From Acorus gramineus (Eukaryota > Streptophyta > Magnoliopsida > Acorales > Acoraceae), in contig CM060853.1 of the NCBI GenBank assembly GCA_030737835.1, positions 7,506,133 through 7,570,132 on the forward strand: a DNA stretch of 64,000 bases, read 5' to 3'. The translations under genes and the position numbers were made by a program. Under the pieces are notes generated by a model. It was not told the DNA's origin. It saw nothing but the letters and a program-made list of their open reading frames with translations, and searched no databases. Below, piece after piece: positions 34,011 through 46,187 of the stretch. The stretch's first letter is position 1. Each line of letters begins with the position of its first letter.

Positions 34011-36190
34011 TGAGCACAGCAATTTACAGATTACGTGATGTGGTGGTCTTCCATTGACATTTGCTGCTTATAAATAACACACTTTCTCATAGAAAAGAAT
34101 ATGAAATATTTTTATCCACTTTTTGATCGTTAGAAAGAATTATCTATATAGTGTTAGAAAGAATTATCTATATAGATTATTAAATTGAGCATTGCAGACT
34201 TTACACCGGTATCTGAGTTCAAGTGGTTTTTTGATGACTTTCTCCTCTTCTCCCGTGTCTGAATTACAAATAGTTCTCAAGTATCACACTCTTAATAAGT
34301 GTCTCCATTTAGAAAAATGTACGAAAATTCTCAATAAAATTTTCTAATATATCCCCTTTATGATAACAAACTATAATAAGTCCTTTTCACAAAAAAAAAA
34401 AAAATGATAAAATTACAAATGTCCCTTTTTAGTTAAATTCAAAGGTTTTTTTTTTTTTTTTGGTTTCCTGGTTGACCTATTGAACCTTAAATAATTATTT
34501 ACAGTTAGTCCTCATTGAATAAAATTTTTGTATTATTTATCTGCATCATTAGAATCTATTTTAATTCTGAGTTTGGTAAGCTTGAATAAACAATTTCATT
34601 TTTTCATAAAATTACTATAAAAATTATACATCTCACCCAAAAAATCGTCCAAATGATATATATTTTTTGCTTGATGTTATATATATACAATTTGATTTAT
34701 TTTTATTCTGTATTTTTAAAAAGCATATCTTCTAAATAAGTGTATGACTCAGAGACGATTTTCAAGTTGATTTTTGAGAATGAGTGTTTCATAATTCAAA
34801 TTACTACACCAGGGCTTAACAGTTTATCAGAGTGTAACTAATTTTGGGATTTTCTTTACTATTCCTATATAATGTACGATCCACCTCAATTTTGTTGCAT
34901 TTGCATGTCCTTTTTTCCCACCTCAGTTTTGTTACATATGCATGTCCTTTTTTTCCACCACCAACCACTCTATACAGATCTACCTTAAGTGATCATATAA
35001 CAAAAGGAGGACAAATTAATTACCACAAAAAAAACCGAGTTCAACAAAAAAAAACTTCACCACCACCTAATGTATCCTTTACAAAAAGTAACTTTTGAAA
35101 GAATAATATGATATACTAAGAATTTAAATGAATAATAAATGTACTATAAGCTGATCAACAGAGACCAAATTACCAAAATGTTTTGTAAAGTAGATTGTGC
35201 ATGCAATTGGGATCTTTCTTCGAGGAGCCTTCTTGAATTTCCATTTGGCCCAGTAAATCTACTCTTACCAATTTTTTAAAAATGAACAGCTATATATATA
35301 ATTATCATACACACATAAATTAAAGCATTTACAGTCCTTAAATTTTCACTCAAATCTCACTAAAACTTTGAGTAAAACTCTATTTGATATATGTTTCTTT
35401 TTTTCAATAATGATTTTGAGTTTTACTCAAATCTTTTTTTATTCTTATTTTATTAATCCAAATTATTTTCAAAAAAGATTGTTAAGGTTTTTGGTGATTT
35501 TGATAATGATATTCTTCATCATGGTCCTGAGTTTTTCTCAGATTTTATCCGTTGATAGCAGTTGAAGCATCCAAAAAGTGTAGTTAGTGATATGAATAAA
35601 AAAAAAATCACTCTTGATTTGGTGAATTTTTCATTTGATATAGGATTGAGAGAACCTGAATAAAATAATAAAACACATAAAAATAAATTAGAGATTAAAC
35701 ACACAAGGAGAAGAAATGATTTTAAAGTTAAATAATATTAAACTAGACGACATCACATATTTAATAGTTAATACTTTCAGTGGAAAAAAAAACTCATACA
35801 GGTTTTAAAGAAAATTAGAGACCTTGGACACTCTTGACTTCTGATTTTGGGAATGCGAAAGAAAAACAAATCATATGGAATATTGAAAACTTTTGTTATG
35901 ATAGATAAAAGACATTTCTTATACTCTTTCTTTTTTATTTTTTTTAATTACTTTTACTTGTTTAGAACACTCTGATTTTTCAAATTTTGGATGGGGATTC
36001 CTAACAATGGCATGTATACATTTAAAAATAAAAAATAATCCAAACTGTAAATTTGACTATAAACAGAATATATATTGTTGGGGGAGCCCTGGATGCCAAA
36101 TCCAATGTGGTATCTTCTCGCCCATATATACCTCATGAAAAATGTACACAAAAAATAATCTCCTATATATTTTTTTAAAAAAAATTAATT
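34011..36190. other. Intergenic DNA without a supported gene
   Basis: AT-rich. Small tandem duplications are present: a 24 bp unit (GTTAGAAAGAATTATCTATA...) at 34129 and 34153, and a ~40-48 bp unit around CATGTCCTTTTTTCCCACCTCA at about 34881-34960. No coding region is supported. Confidence 0.5.
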
Positions 36191-36596
36191 AGGGTCATGT
36201 GATCACTTATCTATTATTTTTAGTCCTTAAAGTGTCAAAAAATTATCTTTAGGTCCTTCTAACAAGATGTTGTTCAAAAATACCAATAATGCCCTCGCCT
36301 ATTTTTGGGCAGGTTAACAATGTATTTGGGAGTATTAACAGATACTTAACAATGTACTGGAAAATATTTAAAGTGTACTGAAATAATTAGGCGAAGAACA
36401 TTTTATACAAAAGTTAATAATGTACTGAAGAGTGTTAACACTGTACTAAAATATTTGTGAGGGAGGGCATTTTTAAATTTTTGAACAACATCCGACTGGA
36501 AGGACCTAAAGATAAATTTTCACCGTCGTAGGGATCTAAAAAAATTTAAAAAATTACAGGAATCTAAAATAATAGAGGGGGACCACAAAGATCCCT
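36191..36596. mobile_element. Fold-back element with ~110 bp inverted termini
   Basis: The left arm (AGGGTCATGTGATCAC... to ~36300) pairs with the reverse complement of the right arm (~36450-36596), including ATCTTTAGGTCCTTC and GATGTTGTTCAAAAAT in both. The spacer contains imperfect repeats of AACAATGTACTG/AACACTGTACT. The target duplication is not clear. No coding capacity. Confidence 0.65.
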
Positions 36597-37710
36597 CTAT
36601 AATTTTTTCTATTTTTTTAAAAACAAATGGTAGGCATTCTATTCATGAAGATAAAGATCAAAACAAAAATTAAACAGAAAAAAGTCCTACTAACTATTAC
36701 TCAGATCACAAACTTATGATCTATCTAGATAGTCCAAATTATAGCAGGGATGAAACTTCCCCAAATTTTCGAAGGAGTACTACGATCGTCCTATATTAAT
36801 TGTGGAAAGGAATCAAACAAAAACTTTACCAGAAAAAAAAAAAAAAAAATGACCCGTACAAGCTGTAATTTCGTTGAGCCCCAAACATCAATTTGAGTTG
36901 CAATTATTTGACGTGTAGCTTTGTCGCTGCTGAAACGGATGATACACGTGGATGCATGTGCGGCTAAGTTAATTTGTGCACTGTTTGCTGTGCCTTCTCA
37001 GAAATTTCGTCTCTGCTATGCTCACACCCGGCCCCTTCCAAGGATTTTATCCAACTCAAAAATTATCCTGCATGTCGTATTTGGGTCATATACCCTTATT
37101 TATAAGTTATTTACATTTTTCAAATAAAAGTGCTTACCTCAAACAAAGAATAAATGGTATTTTAGTATGTTTTTTTAAAGAGATTTGTATCATTTTTCAA
37201 ATGGTTTAAAAAAAGATTGTAGATAGCAACGCTATTTATCCATTGATATATTTCAAATAGTTACAACTAGATACAAATAATACTCTTATAAAAATTACAA
37301 AAGAGACGGTACTGATGATACATTCAGTATATTTTGTAGTTTCATTTGTAATCTTCACATGATTAACACAATATAAATCTACTATATCAAATTGTATTAT
37401 ATTTGCAACGAAATTAAATTTCGTAGAGAAAGTGAAAACCATTTGCTACGAAAAAAGTTTTTGCAGTTAAAAGTTATCTTTAGCTACGAAAATAAATTTC
37501 GCAGCTAAAAGTTCGTAGCTAATAATTAAATTTGTTGTAGTGACATGATTAACAAAAGAGATGGAGTTTTTTTTTTTTTACCCATCAAAAAAAAAAAAAT
37601 GTATTCTATTACAAAAATTTAAATATGTGCATTAAATATATATGCGTATATATATACTTCTATATGCTACATCAAATCTTTTAATTTTTACAGTTCCAAA
37701 TGCATTCACA

Positions 37711-38782
37711 ACAGGGGCGGACCCGGGGGGGCGGGCTGGGCCCGGGGCCCTCCAAGCAGCCCATGATATATAATATTAAACTCATCATCTTCTTGTTCTA
37801 CAAATAAAAAAAATGTAATCTCATGCTTTGTGATCACATGATAACTTTATAAAATTTTGATATGAACATAATTTGTAGTTTAAAATGACAACGTTAGGAG
37901 GCTTAGACAGGTTCAGACGGGACATATCGTGAATGGAAAATGATAAATCCAGCCCCAATTGCAACCCTATTCACAGTCTACACCGTTTTTCTTTTCAAAT
38001 CATATACTCTCTCATTGAAGTATATGATATTACATTAAATGAAATATGCACTGATATACAATATTGTATTTTTTTTTTAAATAATTTTTTTATATTGTAC
38101 ACTATGATAAATCATACACTCTCTCATTGAAGCATATGATGTTACATTAAATGAAATATGCACTGATATACAATATTGTATTTTTTTCATTTTAAAAAAT
38201 AATTTTTTTATATCTTACACTATGATAAAACATCATAACACAATATATATTATGTTATCATAGTGTATGAGGCTACAAGTGGACTATAAAATGGAGTTGA
38301 TTACGTGAGTGAGATTCAGAAAAATAGACATCTTTTTGTAAATGAGACTTTGAACAATAGTTAATTAATATAGCCATGTCCTTGAAATAATGATCGGGGT
38401 TTATTTTGTCAAAACAAACAACTTTTTAGTTTTTTCAGTCAAAAGATGAATGAATAGATAATAATAAATTAATTTCAAGTATTTTTTCAGTCCCAAAACT
38501 TTTGTAGCAATATGAAAATGGATACTTCCATGTCTTTTTAATTATTTAATCCATTTGATTTCCTTTTGTTTATTATTATGCATTATGTATACAGTGTGTT
38601 ATTAATCCATTTATCATGTCTTGTAGATTGATATGCATTTATGTATCCTATTAAATTTCATACATATATAGTTACTTAACCGGCACACATGGGCATTGGA
38701 CAATTAAATATTTTTTTCTTTACTTTAAAGTCCTTTGTCTGACCGTCGGCCCTTCATGTTTTAATTCCTAGGTTCGTCCCTG
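37711..38782. mobile_element. hAT-type non-autonomous element, ~1.07 kb
   Basis: The left end ACAGGGGCGGACCCGGG and the inverted right end CAGGGACGAACCTAGG are of the CAGGGxCGxACC type typical of plant hAT elements. The 8 bp CATTCACA at 37703-37710 and 38783-38790 is identical. Inside lies a ~112 bp direct duplication (from 37997 and 38109) which belongs to the dispersed family at 12128-12650. No transposase. Confidence 0.8.
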
Positions 38783-39119
38783 CATTCACATGTACCTTAA
38801 CTCTTCCATTCAATGTAACAAAGTATATAAATCATTGAATTTTTTTTATTATTAAAATATATATTTTATTTTTTCATAGAAAATTTCTCACTAGATGATG
38901 TATATGATTTTTTAAAAAAATTAAAAATATAAATAAATTGCGTCTTAAACTATAAAATATATGGAGTGTAATATTTTTCCCCTAAAACAAGAACTGAATG
39001 CAACCTTTTATATTTTTCAAAAGTGACTCCATATACAAAAGGACTGATCGTACAGTGCTCCACAACATTTAAGATTTTGGCAATATGTGTATGAGTAGTT
39101 GAGTACTTTCATGAGCGCT

Positions 39120-39840
39120 TTCTTAGCAGGTGAAGCTACAACAACCTATCCTGACCGGTCCTTTTAGCCAGTTTAGACACTCCTCCCAGTAAGATAGAGG
39201 GCCAAATGAGGACTGTCCAAGCTGAGATTGATGTGCTGCTAGAAGATATGTAGCACGATTACCTTCACGGTATACATGGGATATCTTCCATTCAAAAAAT
39301 AACGAGGTAATGCGATTTAATGTTTGAAGGTCGCGGAAGGCAGACCACGGGATAATGACGCGTCCTTGGGACCATGCCACAACAGTGGTGGAGTCCGTTT
39401 CGCTCCAAACTTGATTGGCTTTAGAACCTTGGGGCCAAAGTAACGCCCACAACAACCCCCTTGAATGAGTTCGTAACAAGGCGCCGAATCCATACCTGGA
39501 TACATTCCCCTGAATGAGTTCGTAACAAGGTGCCTAACCCATACCTGTCATCAGATAGTGACCCATCCGAATTGGCTTTGAACCAGACATTTGGAGGGGG
39601 GGGACCATATTACAGGTATAGATAGCTTCTTCGATTCCTTATAGCGCACTCCAAAGACCTCCACAAGTCTCTCGGCGAGTGGGGAATCAGCATCTTCAAA
39701 AAGACAACCCCGAAGTTTAGACTTTGTTGCCTGGAGGATGTGCTTAACAATGTGAAACTTGCTAGTGGCTTTGTGTTGGAAGACCCTGGCATCCCTCTGA
39801 ATCCACAAGGATCAAATAGTTTGGGAAAGAATGGCATACA
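39120..39840 (-). pseudogene. Old LINE remnant with RNase H-like (RVT_3) domain
   Basis: Minus-strand frames at 39808-39551 and 39479-39123 carry a WIQRDARVFQ block, matching the RNA/IWxxRNxxxF stretch near LINE ends, then an RNase H-like part (VWSETDSTTVVAW... HVYREGNRATYLLA) with the typical ETDS and HVYREGN motifs. The frames are broken. A 37 bp direct repeat (39462-39498 and 39511-39547, three differences, TGAATGAGTTCGTAACAAGG in both) has disturbed the middle. The reverse transcriptase part is missing. Confidence 0.7.
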
Positions 39841-40140
39841 TTACTTTACTCTCCGAATCTGTTTTGGCAAGCTTGACAAACCATCCCAGGTGATCCTCGA
39901 TGGAGGAGTGTCGTTGAGTTACTCTGGATATATAATTATATCAATATGCATAGTAATTCTACAAGAATAAGATAATTTTTGTTTGTTTATATTTTTAGTT
40001 ATTTTCATTTGATAATGTGATAAGTTATTTTTTGTGTTTATTTGACCTGGGATAAGTGAAGAATAAACACAAAATAAATTATGGATAGACGCCCGTGAAT
40101 CCACGACTCAATTTCGAAGCGTGAAATCTGGTTGCGTTAA
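39841..40140. other. Intergenic, no gene seen
   Basis: The first part continues minus-strand LINE-like sequence at low quality; the remainder is AT-rich. Confidence 0.4.
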
Positions 40141-42592
40141 CTTAATTCTTTAAATATCAGAGTACTAATATTCTTTTATCCAGTGAACATAAGAAAACAT
40201 CATTATATTTATACATCAATTATTAAAACTAAACAACACAAGTTCTTAATTACTAGATATACATTAGAAACAGTTGAATCTAAATATCACCATACTATCA
40301 TACATATGAGTCTTCTACATGCCAAATGAATAACCAACACCTTTTATGTAAAATCTAGCATCCGAGAAAATATGATTTCATCTGCAGCTACTCGAGTTCC
40401 ACCACTCTAAGCCTTTAATCTGGAAAGGGAGAAATAATAAGGGGTGAGTAATCACATGCTCAATGAATGGACTTATGGCGTCCTATTAATAATAACTTTG
40501 AAAATAATAGAGTTATAGAATCTGTCACACAAAACATAATATATCATAATAAGGAAAACATATGTAAGTCGTACTAAACTTATAAAAATAATAATGCATC
40601 TCTTTAGAGGAATAGTCACGCAGACTCCAAATACTGTGCTACATGATGCATATGATGCAACGGACACGCATGACCGCTTTCCACGGCATGCAGCCACAGG
40701 GGCTCCATCTAGAAAGTCACGCAGACAGGGTCCCACTGGATCGCGGTCACGCAGACCGGTGTCACGCAGACAATGTCATGTAGACGGTGTCACACAGAAT
40801 GTTGGGATGCATGCATGATCAACTACTCACTCTCCAACTGTTCTCGCATACAATAATAATATAATAAATTCTCTAAAAGTCATGAGTCATACATAAAATA
40901 AATATTATATCTATCATGATGACATGCTCATGCTCCATGCGCAAAATAATAGTTATATTCATAAACTATTCATGATGAGGATATGATATAGAGTAATACA
41001 GATATAGATAGTTTCAAAAAATACATAAGAGACTAGACCCACTCACATCCAGTCAACGCGATACAAACTGATTCAAGTGTATGAACGTCACACACTCGCA
41101 CGTGGATTAACTAGCATAACAATTATGCAATAAATAAATCAGAAAATCATTCAACCATGACCCACACAACTCAAAACCTAAATCCATCAACACGAGGCCC
41201 AATAATCTCAAGAGTGCATGCCATGGACCCACAATCCACAACTCAACTCAAAGGCCCAACGAAAATTGAACTCTGAATAAATATTAAAATATTCATATGC
41301 TTACAATGATTCGACAATCAATATTCATTTATTTCGTAAGGCCCACATAATCGATCAATCCTCGAATAAATATTTAGACAAATCCAATATGGCTCAACTA
41401 CAACTCCAATTATCCAAAATAACATAACCCAACCAATTTACATCCAATAACAATAATATCCAATTATTATTAATTTATTTCACTAAACCAAATTAATTGA
41501 TTTAAGATCCAATTTGAGTCACCAAAATCAATAAGAACACCAAGACCCACAGATCCATTAAACCCATTAAACATCCATTTGGGATCTCTTTAATCTCTAA
41601 AATTCATCAAATTTGATCATCAAGTTAAATATTTGCATTATAGAAAACTGCACATATATCTTTTAAAATTCATAACTTTCTACTTGTAACTGAAAATTGG
41701 ACGATTCATGATTCGTTGGAAAGATCTTTTCAGAACCTATTTCTGTTTGTGAAATATATTTTCCCCATAAACAATCCCTTCATGGTAAAAAAACACGATT
41801 TAACGCCCAAGTATATAATTAACCCGAAAATAACTCTTTAATCACCAAAACCAATAAAATTTAATTTGATCTTAAGAAATCCTTTGAAATCTAATCAAAT
41901 AATCATCTAATCAAAATCAATCAAACCATAACCCTAATTCATCTACCTTCTTCACCAAACAAGCGATTGACATATTCATCTCCTAATCAAAAATAAACTG
42001 AAACACTAAACAACAAAATCAATTAAGAATGATTTATCATCTTAAATCCGGTCACACCACCCACCATCTTCGTCTCTTGTGGTAATTAAAGGGGTGGGGT
42101 TAGGTCAACAACACCGCTTCATGCCTTATGAAAATTGAATGCAAATCCTAACCCAAAACGTGTTATTTATACTGTTTTGCCATACTTATAAAACGTCCCC
42201 ATAATTAAGTTTTTCAGGTTTACAACCTGGTTCCTATATAATTTATAAATAGGTTCCTAAAGGCTATTAAAAGATATTCTGGATTCAAAACTAGATCCCT
42301 AGACCCAATAACTTAACACTTAAGCCTAAAAATTTAATTTTCTGAACTCTGAATTTTACCAAATTTCAACCAAAGTTTTTTGAGATTATAAAGATCTCCC
42401 GAACAATATAAAATAAATATTTCAACATCAATTTATAATTAATTTATAATTATAATAATTATAAATCAAATTGGACTCATTTACGCCCACCACCAAATCT
42501 ATAAAAAAAAATGAAACAACTTAATTTAAATTAAAATTTTCATTATATATTTAAAATAAATATATAAGGCTGGAAAATTATGAGACATTACA
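40140..42592 (-). mobile_element. Probable LTR sequence of a Ty3/gypsy-type element (minus orientation), lower boundary uncertain
   Basis: Read on the minus strand the block begins TGTAATGTCTCATAATTTTCC at 42592, which resembles the 5' end of long chromovirus-type LTRs in plants. A TATAAATAAC box on that strand lies near 42165. About 1.7 kb further on comes an ATGTGATTACTCACCCC stretch that fits the conserved region near LTR ends. No gag or pol sequence adjoins it, so it would be a solo LTR. I could not find the matching TG...CA end or a target duplication. Confidence 0.35.
40714..40800. repeat. Short degenerate array of GTCACGCAGAC units
   Basis: GTCACGCAGAC or close variants occur at 40716, 40746, 40761, 40775 and 40789, with an isolated copy at about 40614. 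Spacings are 30, 15, 14 and 14 bp. The array lies inside the putative LTR sequence and is more GC-rich than its surroundings. Confidence 0.6.
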
Positions 42593-43559
42593 CATTTAAT
42601 ATTTTATAAATGTCAGTTTTTCCCCTTTTGAAAAAAAAAAAAAGAAAAAAAGAAAGAAACATTTCTAGGACCTTACAACATTCGGTTATTAAGTATTTTG
42701 TTTTGCGTACATGCAATTAAATTGGGTTTTTGAACTTTCTTCATAATTATCAACAGCCTAATCGGTTACAACTAACTAAGTTGTCCAAATGAATGAAAAT
42801 TTAAAATGTCCAATGTGATGTATGAGGTATTTCATATGCCCATATACATCCATACTTGTTTATCTTACTAAAACCAACACCAACATTCATGCCATGGTAC
42901 CTGGTTGACATTCAATTTCACCATATTTGCTCTTTCGTTTACTTAGACGAATCTTTTCAGCCTTCCTACTTGGTGGTCTCTCCAAATCTATAGAGTTATC
43001 ATGTGAGCCATCATCGTCTCCTAGCTAGGTTTATCAAATCCCGAGTAGTAGGAGAAGAACTCATGTGAGTAGTGGTTTTACATTTTTTTTATTTCTTTTT
43101 CATACCATCCTCCATCCATTTCCGTGTATACCTCAACTTATTTCAACAATGTTCAAATGCAAATAGTGGTTCACCAAGACAGAAAAAAATGTTACTGGAG
43201 CACCTACCTATCGTTGCTTCACTATAAGCAGAATATTATAATCGTCGCGGGATGGAAATCCTTGGAAGGGAGAATTTAGTACCGGTGAAAAGTGATGCTT
43301 GGAATTAATGTATTTTTTATTGTAAGTTTTATGTTTTTAATAGAGTAATATTTAAAGTTAAATGCTTGAGAAAGATGATTTTAAACAATAATCAAGCAAT
43401 TTTATTTGAGTTTACACTTTACATTATCAAATTGTATTACCAAATTTTATCCAGGATAATCTCAATTGATTCAATAATAACAACAAATATGAAAAATACA
43501 TTTAAGTTCCACAAAATGTTACATCTAAAATACCTAATGTGATAATGAATTAAAAGCTA

Positions 43560-44860
43560 CTAGTTCCTAACATTTCCCGTGCAGTTGCGACAAGTGCTCG
43601 ACTAAGTCCCACTGGAGTTGAGAATGTGTTTCCCTATTTCTGATGCAATGATGACATTGAATGAATTCAATAAGTTCATAAAATTGATCATGTGACATTG
43701 ATGAAGGGGAGCTTTCACCCACAACATCATCATTGAAGTTTACTCCATTGACATCTTGTTCATTCTCAATTATCATGTTGTGCAATATTACTCAGGCTTT
43801 CATAACATTTTTAAGCATTCATGTTTCCAAACACGTGCTAGTCCACGCACTATTGCAAAATGTGCTTGGAGCACTCTAAATGCTTGTTCTACATTTTTTT
43901 TTGCCTACTCTTGAGCTGTAGCAAAATTTATTTGCTTATTTCCTCGTAGAGATGGAATTTTTTTAACAAATGTGGACCATTTGGACCATTGAGAGTATAT
44001 TCCATTAGCGAGATAGTATCCCATTGTATAGTAGTTGTCATTGATCTACCATATAATAATTAACTAGAGCAACATGCCTTTCAGTAAGATCAGTAAATAC
44101 AGAAGATCGTTCTAAGACATTGATGTCATTATGCGATCCCTATAACTGAAAAAAAGCATGCCAAATCCAAAGATCAAATGAAGCAACAACTTCCAAAATA
44201 ATGGTTGGTTCATGGATGCGACCAGAATACATAACTTTCCATGTTGTTGGACAATTTTTTCACTTCCAATGCACACATGCAATGCTCCACAACATCCTTG
44301 AAAATCATCGATTATATTTTTGCCAACTTCTAGCAGCCTAGTAATATCATCATCATTTGGTGATCTCAAGTATCCATATGAAAAATTGCAACAACCACCT
44401 TAACAAAAAAAATTTAAACCACTTAATTGCAATGCTTTTACTTATCCTCACATAATCATCCACAAAATCTGCTACCACAACGTAAGTGAGCATTCTCATT
44501 ACAGATGTGATCTTCTAAAGAGATGACAGAGCAAGACTTCAAACAACATTTTTTTTGGACAAAATATGGATCATAGGCTTCCACCATAGATTGAACATGG
44601 AGAAAAAGAGAATGATTGATCGGGAACCTCCTTTGAAAGAGATTAAGAGAATATAATGGGCTTTCAACAAAATGGTCACGATGAAGTCTTTCATGACCTT
44701 GAACACGATTACGATAGATAACTTTGCGACCTTGAATTAATGGAACTATCGTGTGATCTCAAACGTCTTTAGCTATTGAGTTGTTTGTCTTCCATAATAG
44801 CTATTATTATTGTTTCTAACTCATCATCAGAGTCAGAATCATTAAGAAGCATTTGGACTA
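43560..44860 (-). pseudogene. Harbinger-type (Plant_tran/HARBI1-like) transposase remnant
   Basis: On the minus strand the reading frame is broken many times but its blocks are in the family order. From about 44850 there is LLNDSDSDDELE, then GYLRSPNDDDITRLL (about 44370), a DFQGCCGALHVCI block, WKLLLHLIFGFGM-type sequence in place of the usual DLWIWHAFF, NDINVLERSSVFTDL (about 44130), NYYTMGYYLANGIYS (about 44000), the basic region around 43900, and VILHNMIIENEQDV near 43790-43750. The DDE nuclease is not functional. Terminal repeats were not identified with confidence. The frame breaks show long inactivity. Confidence 0.75.
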
Positions 44861-45359
44861 CTAATTGTAAGCCATGAAAGATAAAATATAATGAGAATAT
44901 AATTGAGGGAAAAGTGAGTTGAGATTGATGAAAGTGAAAAAAAAATAGTCTCTATATAATATGAATGTGTTACTTTAAAATTAAAACCGTTAAAAATATG
45001 AATGTTGAAAATAAGATGGTTGAAAACATCACCATTGAGAATATATTACAATTGAAATTAGATGAAATAACATTTATTTTTTAATTAAATATGATAATTA
45101 TATTGAATAACAAAAAAAAAAATAATAGAAAACCTTATTGGGCTACATGAAAAATGACACCAAAATAGAGAATGACACTTTTTTCGACACCAAATTGACG
45201 AAAACATGGGAGATGATCTTACACTTGCTATCACTTTCACTGTCACAACACATGTTCAGTGTTTGTTTATATACCACTTATATCACTCCTTATCCATCTC
45301 ACTAACCAATGTGAGACTAAACTCATAAAATTTTATTTTAGAAATTAAAACATAAATAA

Positions 45360-46163
45360 GGTTTGCAAAGATAATCAAGTTTGACAACTTTTCATCCGCC
45401 CGCCGCCGCCGCCGCCGCCCTCCACCTTCGGCACATCGACGGGGAACGAGTCGATCTCGTCCGTCCACGGGCTCCTCTCCCGGCGGGATCAACGGTCCTT
45501 ATCGCCTGCCACACCGCGCTGTTGCACTTGAACCCAGACCCGAACCCGACCTGCCACACGCGGTCGCCCCTCTTGACCCTCCCCTTGGCCTCCGCGTACG
45601 CGAGCTCGTACCAAAGCGAACTGCTCGACGTGTTCCCGAACCGATACAACGTCATCCTTGACGGCTCCATGTCCCACTCGCTCAGCCCGAGCCTCCTCTC
45701 CACCTCGTCCAACACGGCCCTCCCCCCCGCGTGCACGCAGAAGTGCTCGAACGCCCTCTTAAAGTCAGGGACGTACGGTTTTCCCCTCCGCGCGACGAAC
45801 GACGCGGCGAACTTGAGCCGTTCGGATAGAGGGAGCACGAGCGGACCCAAAGCGGTGATGTTGGTTTTGAGCGCTTCCCCCGCGACCTTCATGAGGTCTT
45901 TGGAGAGGGAGACGCCGACGCGGCCCGTGGAGTCCTCGTCTTGGATGACGCAGTGGTGGGAGCGGTCGTCGGAGCCAGTGTGGGTGCGGAGGGTGTGGAG
46001 GAGGCGGTACTTGGAGCGCGCGCGGTCGGAGGGATGGTTGGTGAGGAGGATGGCAGCGCCGCCCATGCGGAAGAGGCAGTTGGTGACGAGCATGGAACGG
46101 TTGTTGCCTCGGTACCAGTGGAGGGTCATGTTCTCCGTGCTCACCACCAGGATCTATGTATGA
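45360..46163 (-). pseudogene. KCS: 3-ketoacyl-CoA synthase, C-terminal half only
   Basis: The minus frame 46163-45392 begins [17 protein letters not shown], a stretch that is about half-way along a KCS, with no ATG or N-terminal half before it; upstream DNA is AT-rich and non-coding. Family motifs are present: [15 protein letters not shown], the active-site His in [14 protein letters not shown] and the Asn in [17 protein letters not shown], then [13 protein letters not shown]. The catalytic Cys region and membrane segments are absent. Near 45480 the frame shifts by one base: the usual C-terminal block ([18 protein letters not shown]) continues in another frame. KCS enzymes start each elongation cycle of very-long-chain fatty acids in the ER; this copy cannot. 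It is very GC-rich. An acceptor-like ATAG just before ILVV leaves open a lost or distant first exon. Confidence 0.85.
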
Positions 46164-46187
46164 CCCAATAAGTGTATGCCACGCCAA

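Noticed and set aside
40714-40800. CRISPR-like short repeats
   Set aside because: Units are 11 bp, degenerate and 14-30 bp apart with no constant spacer length, in a plant genome; a CRISPR array is excluded.
45392-46163. Calling the KCS segment a working gene
   Set aside because: The N-terminal half with membrane segments and catalytic Cys is absent and the C-terminal end is frame-shifted.
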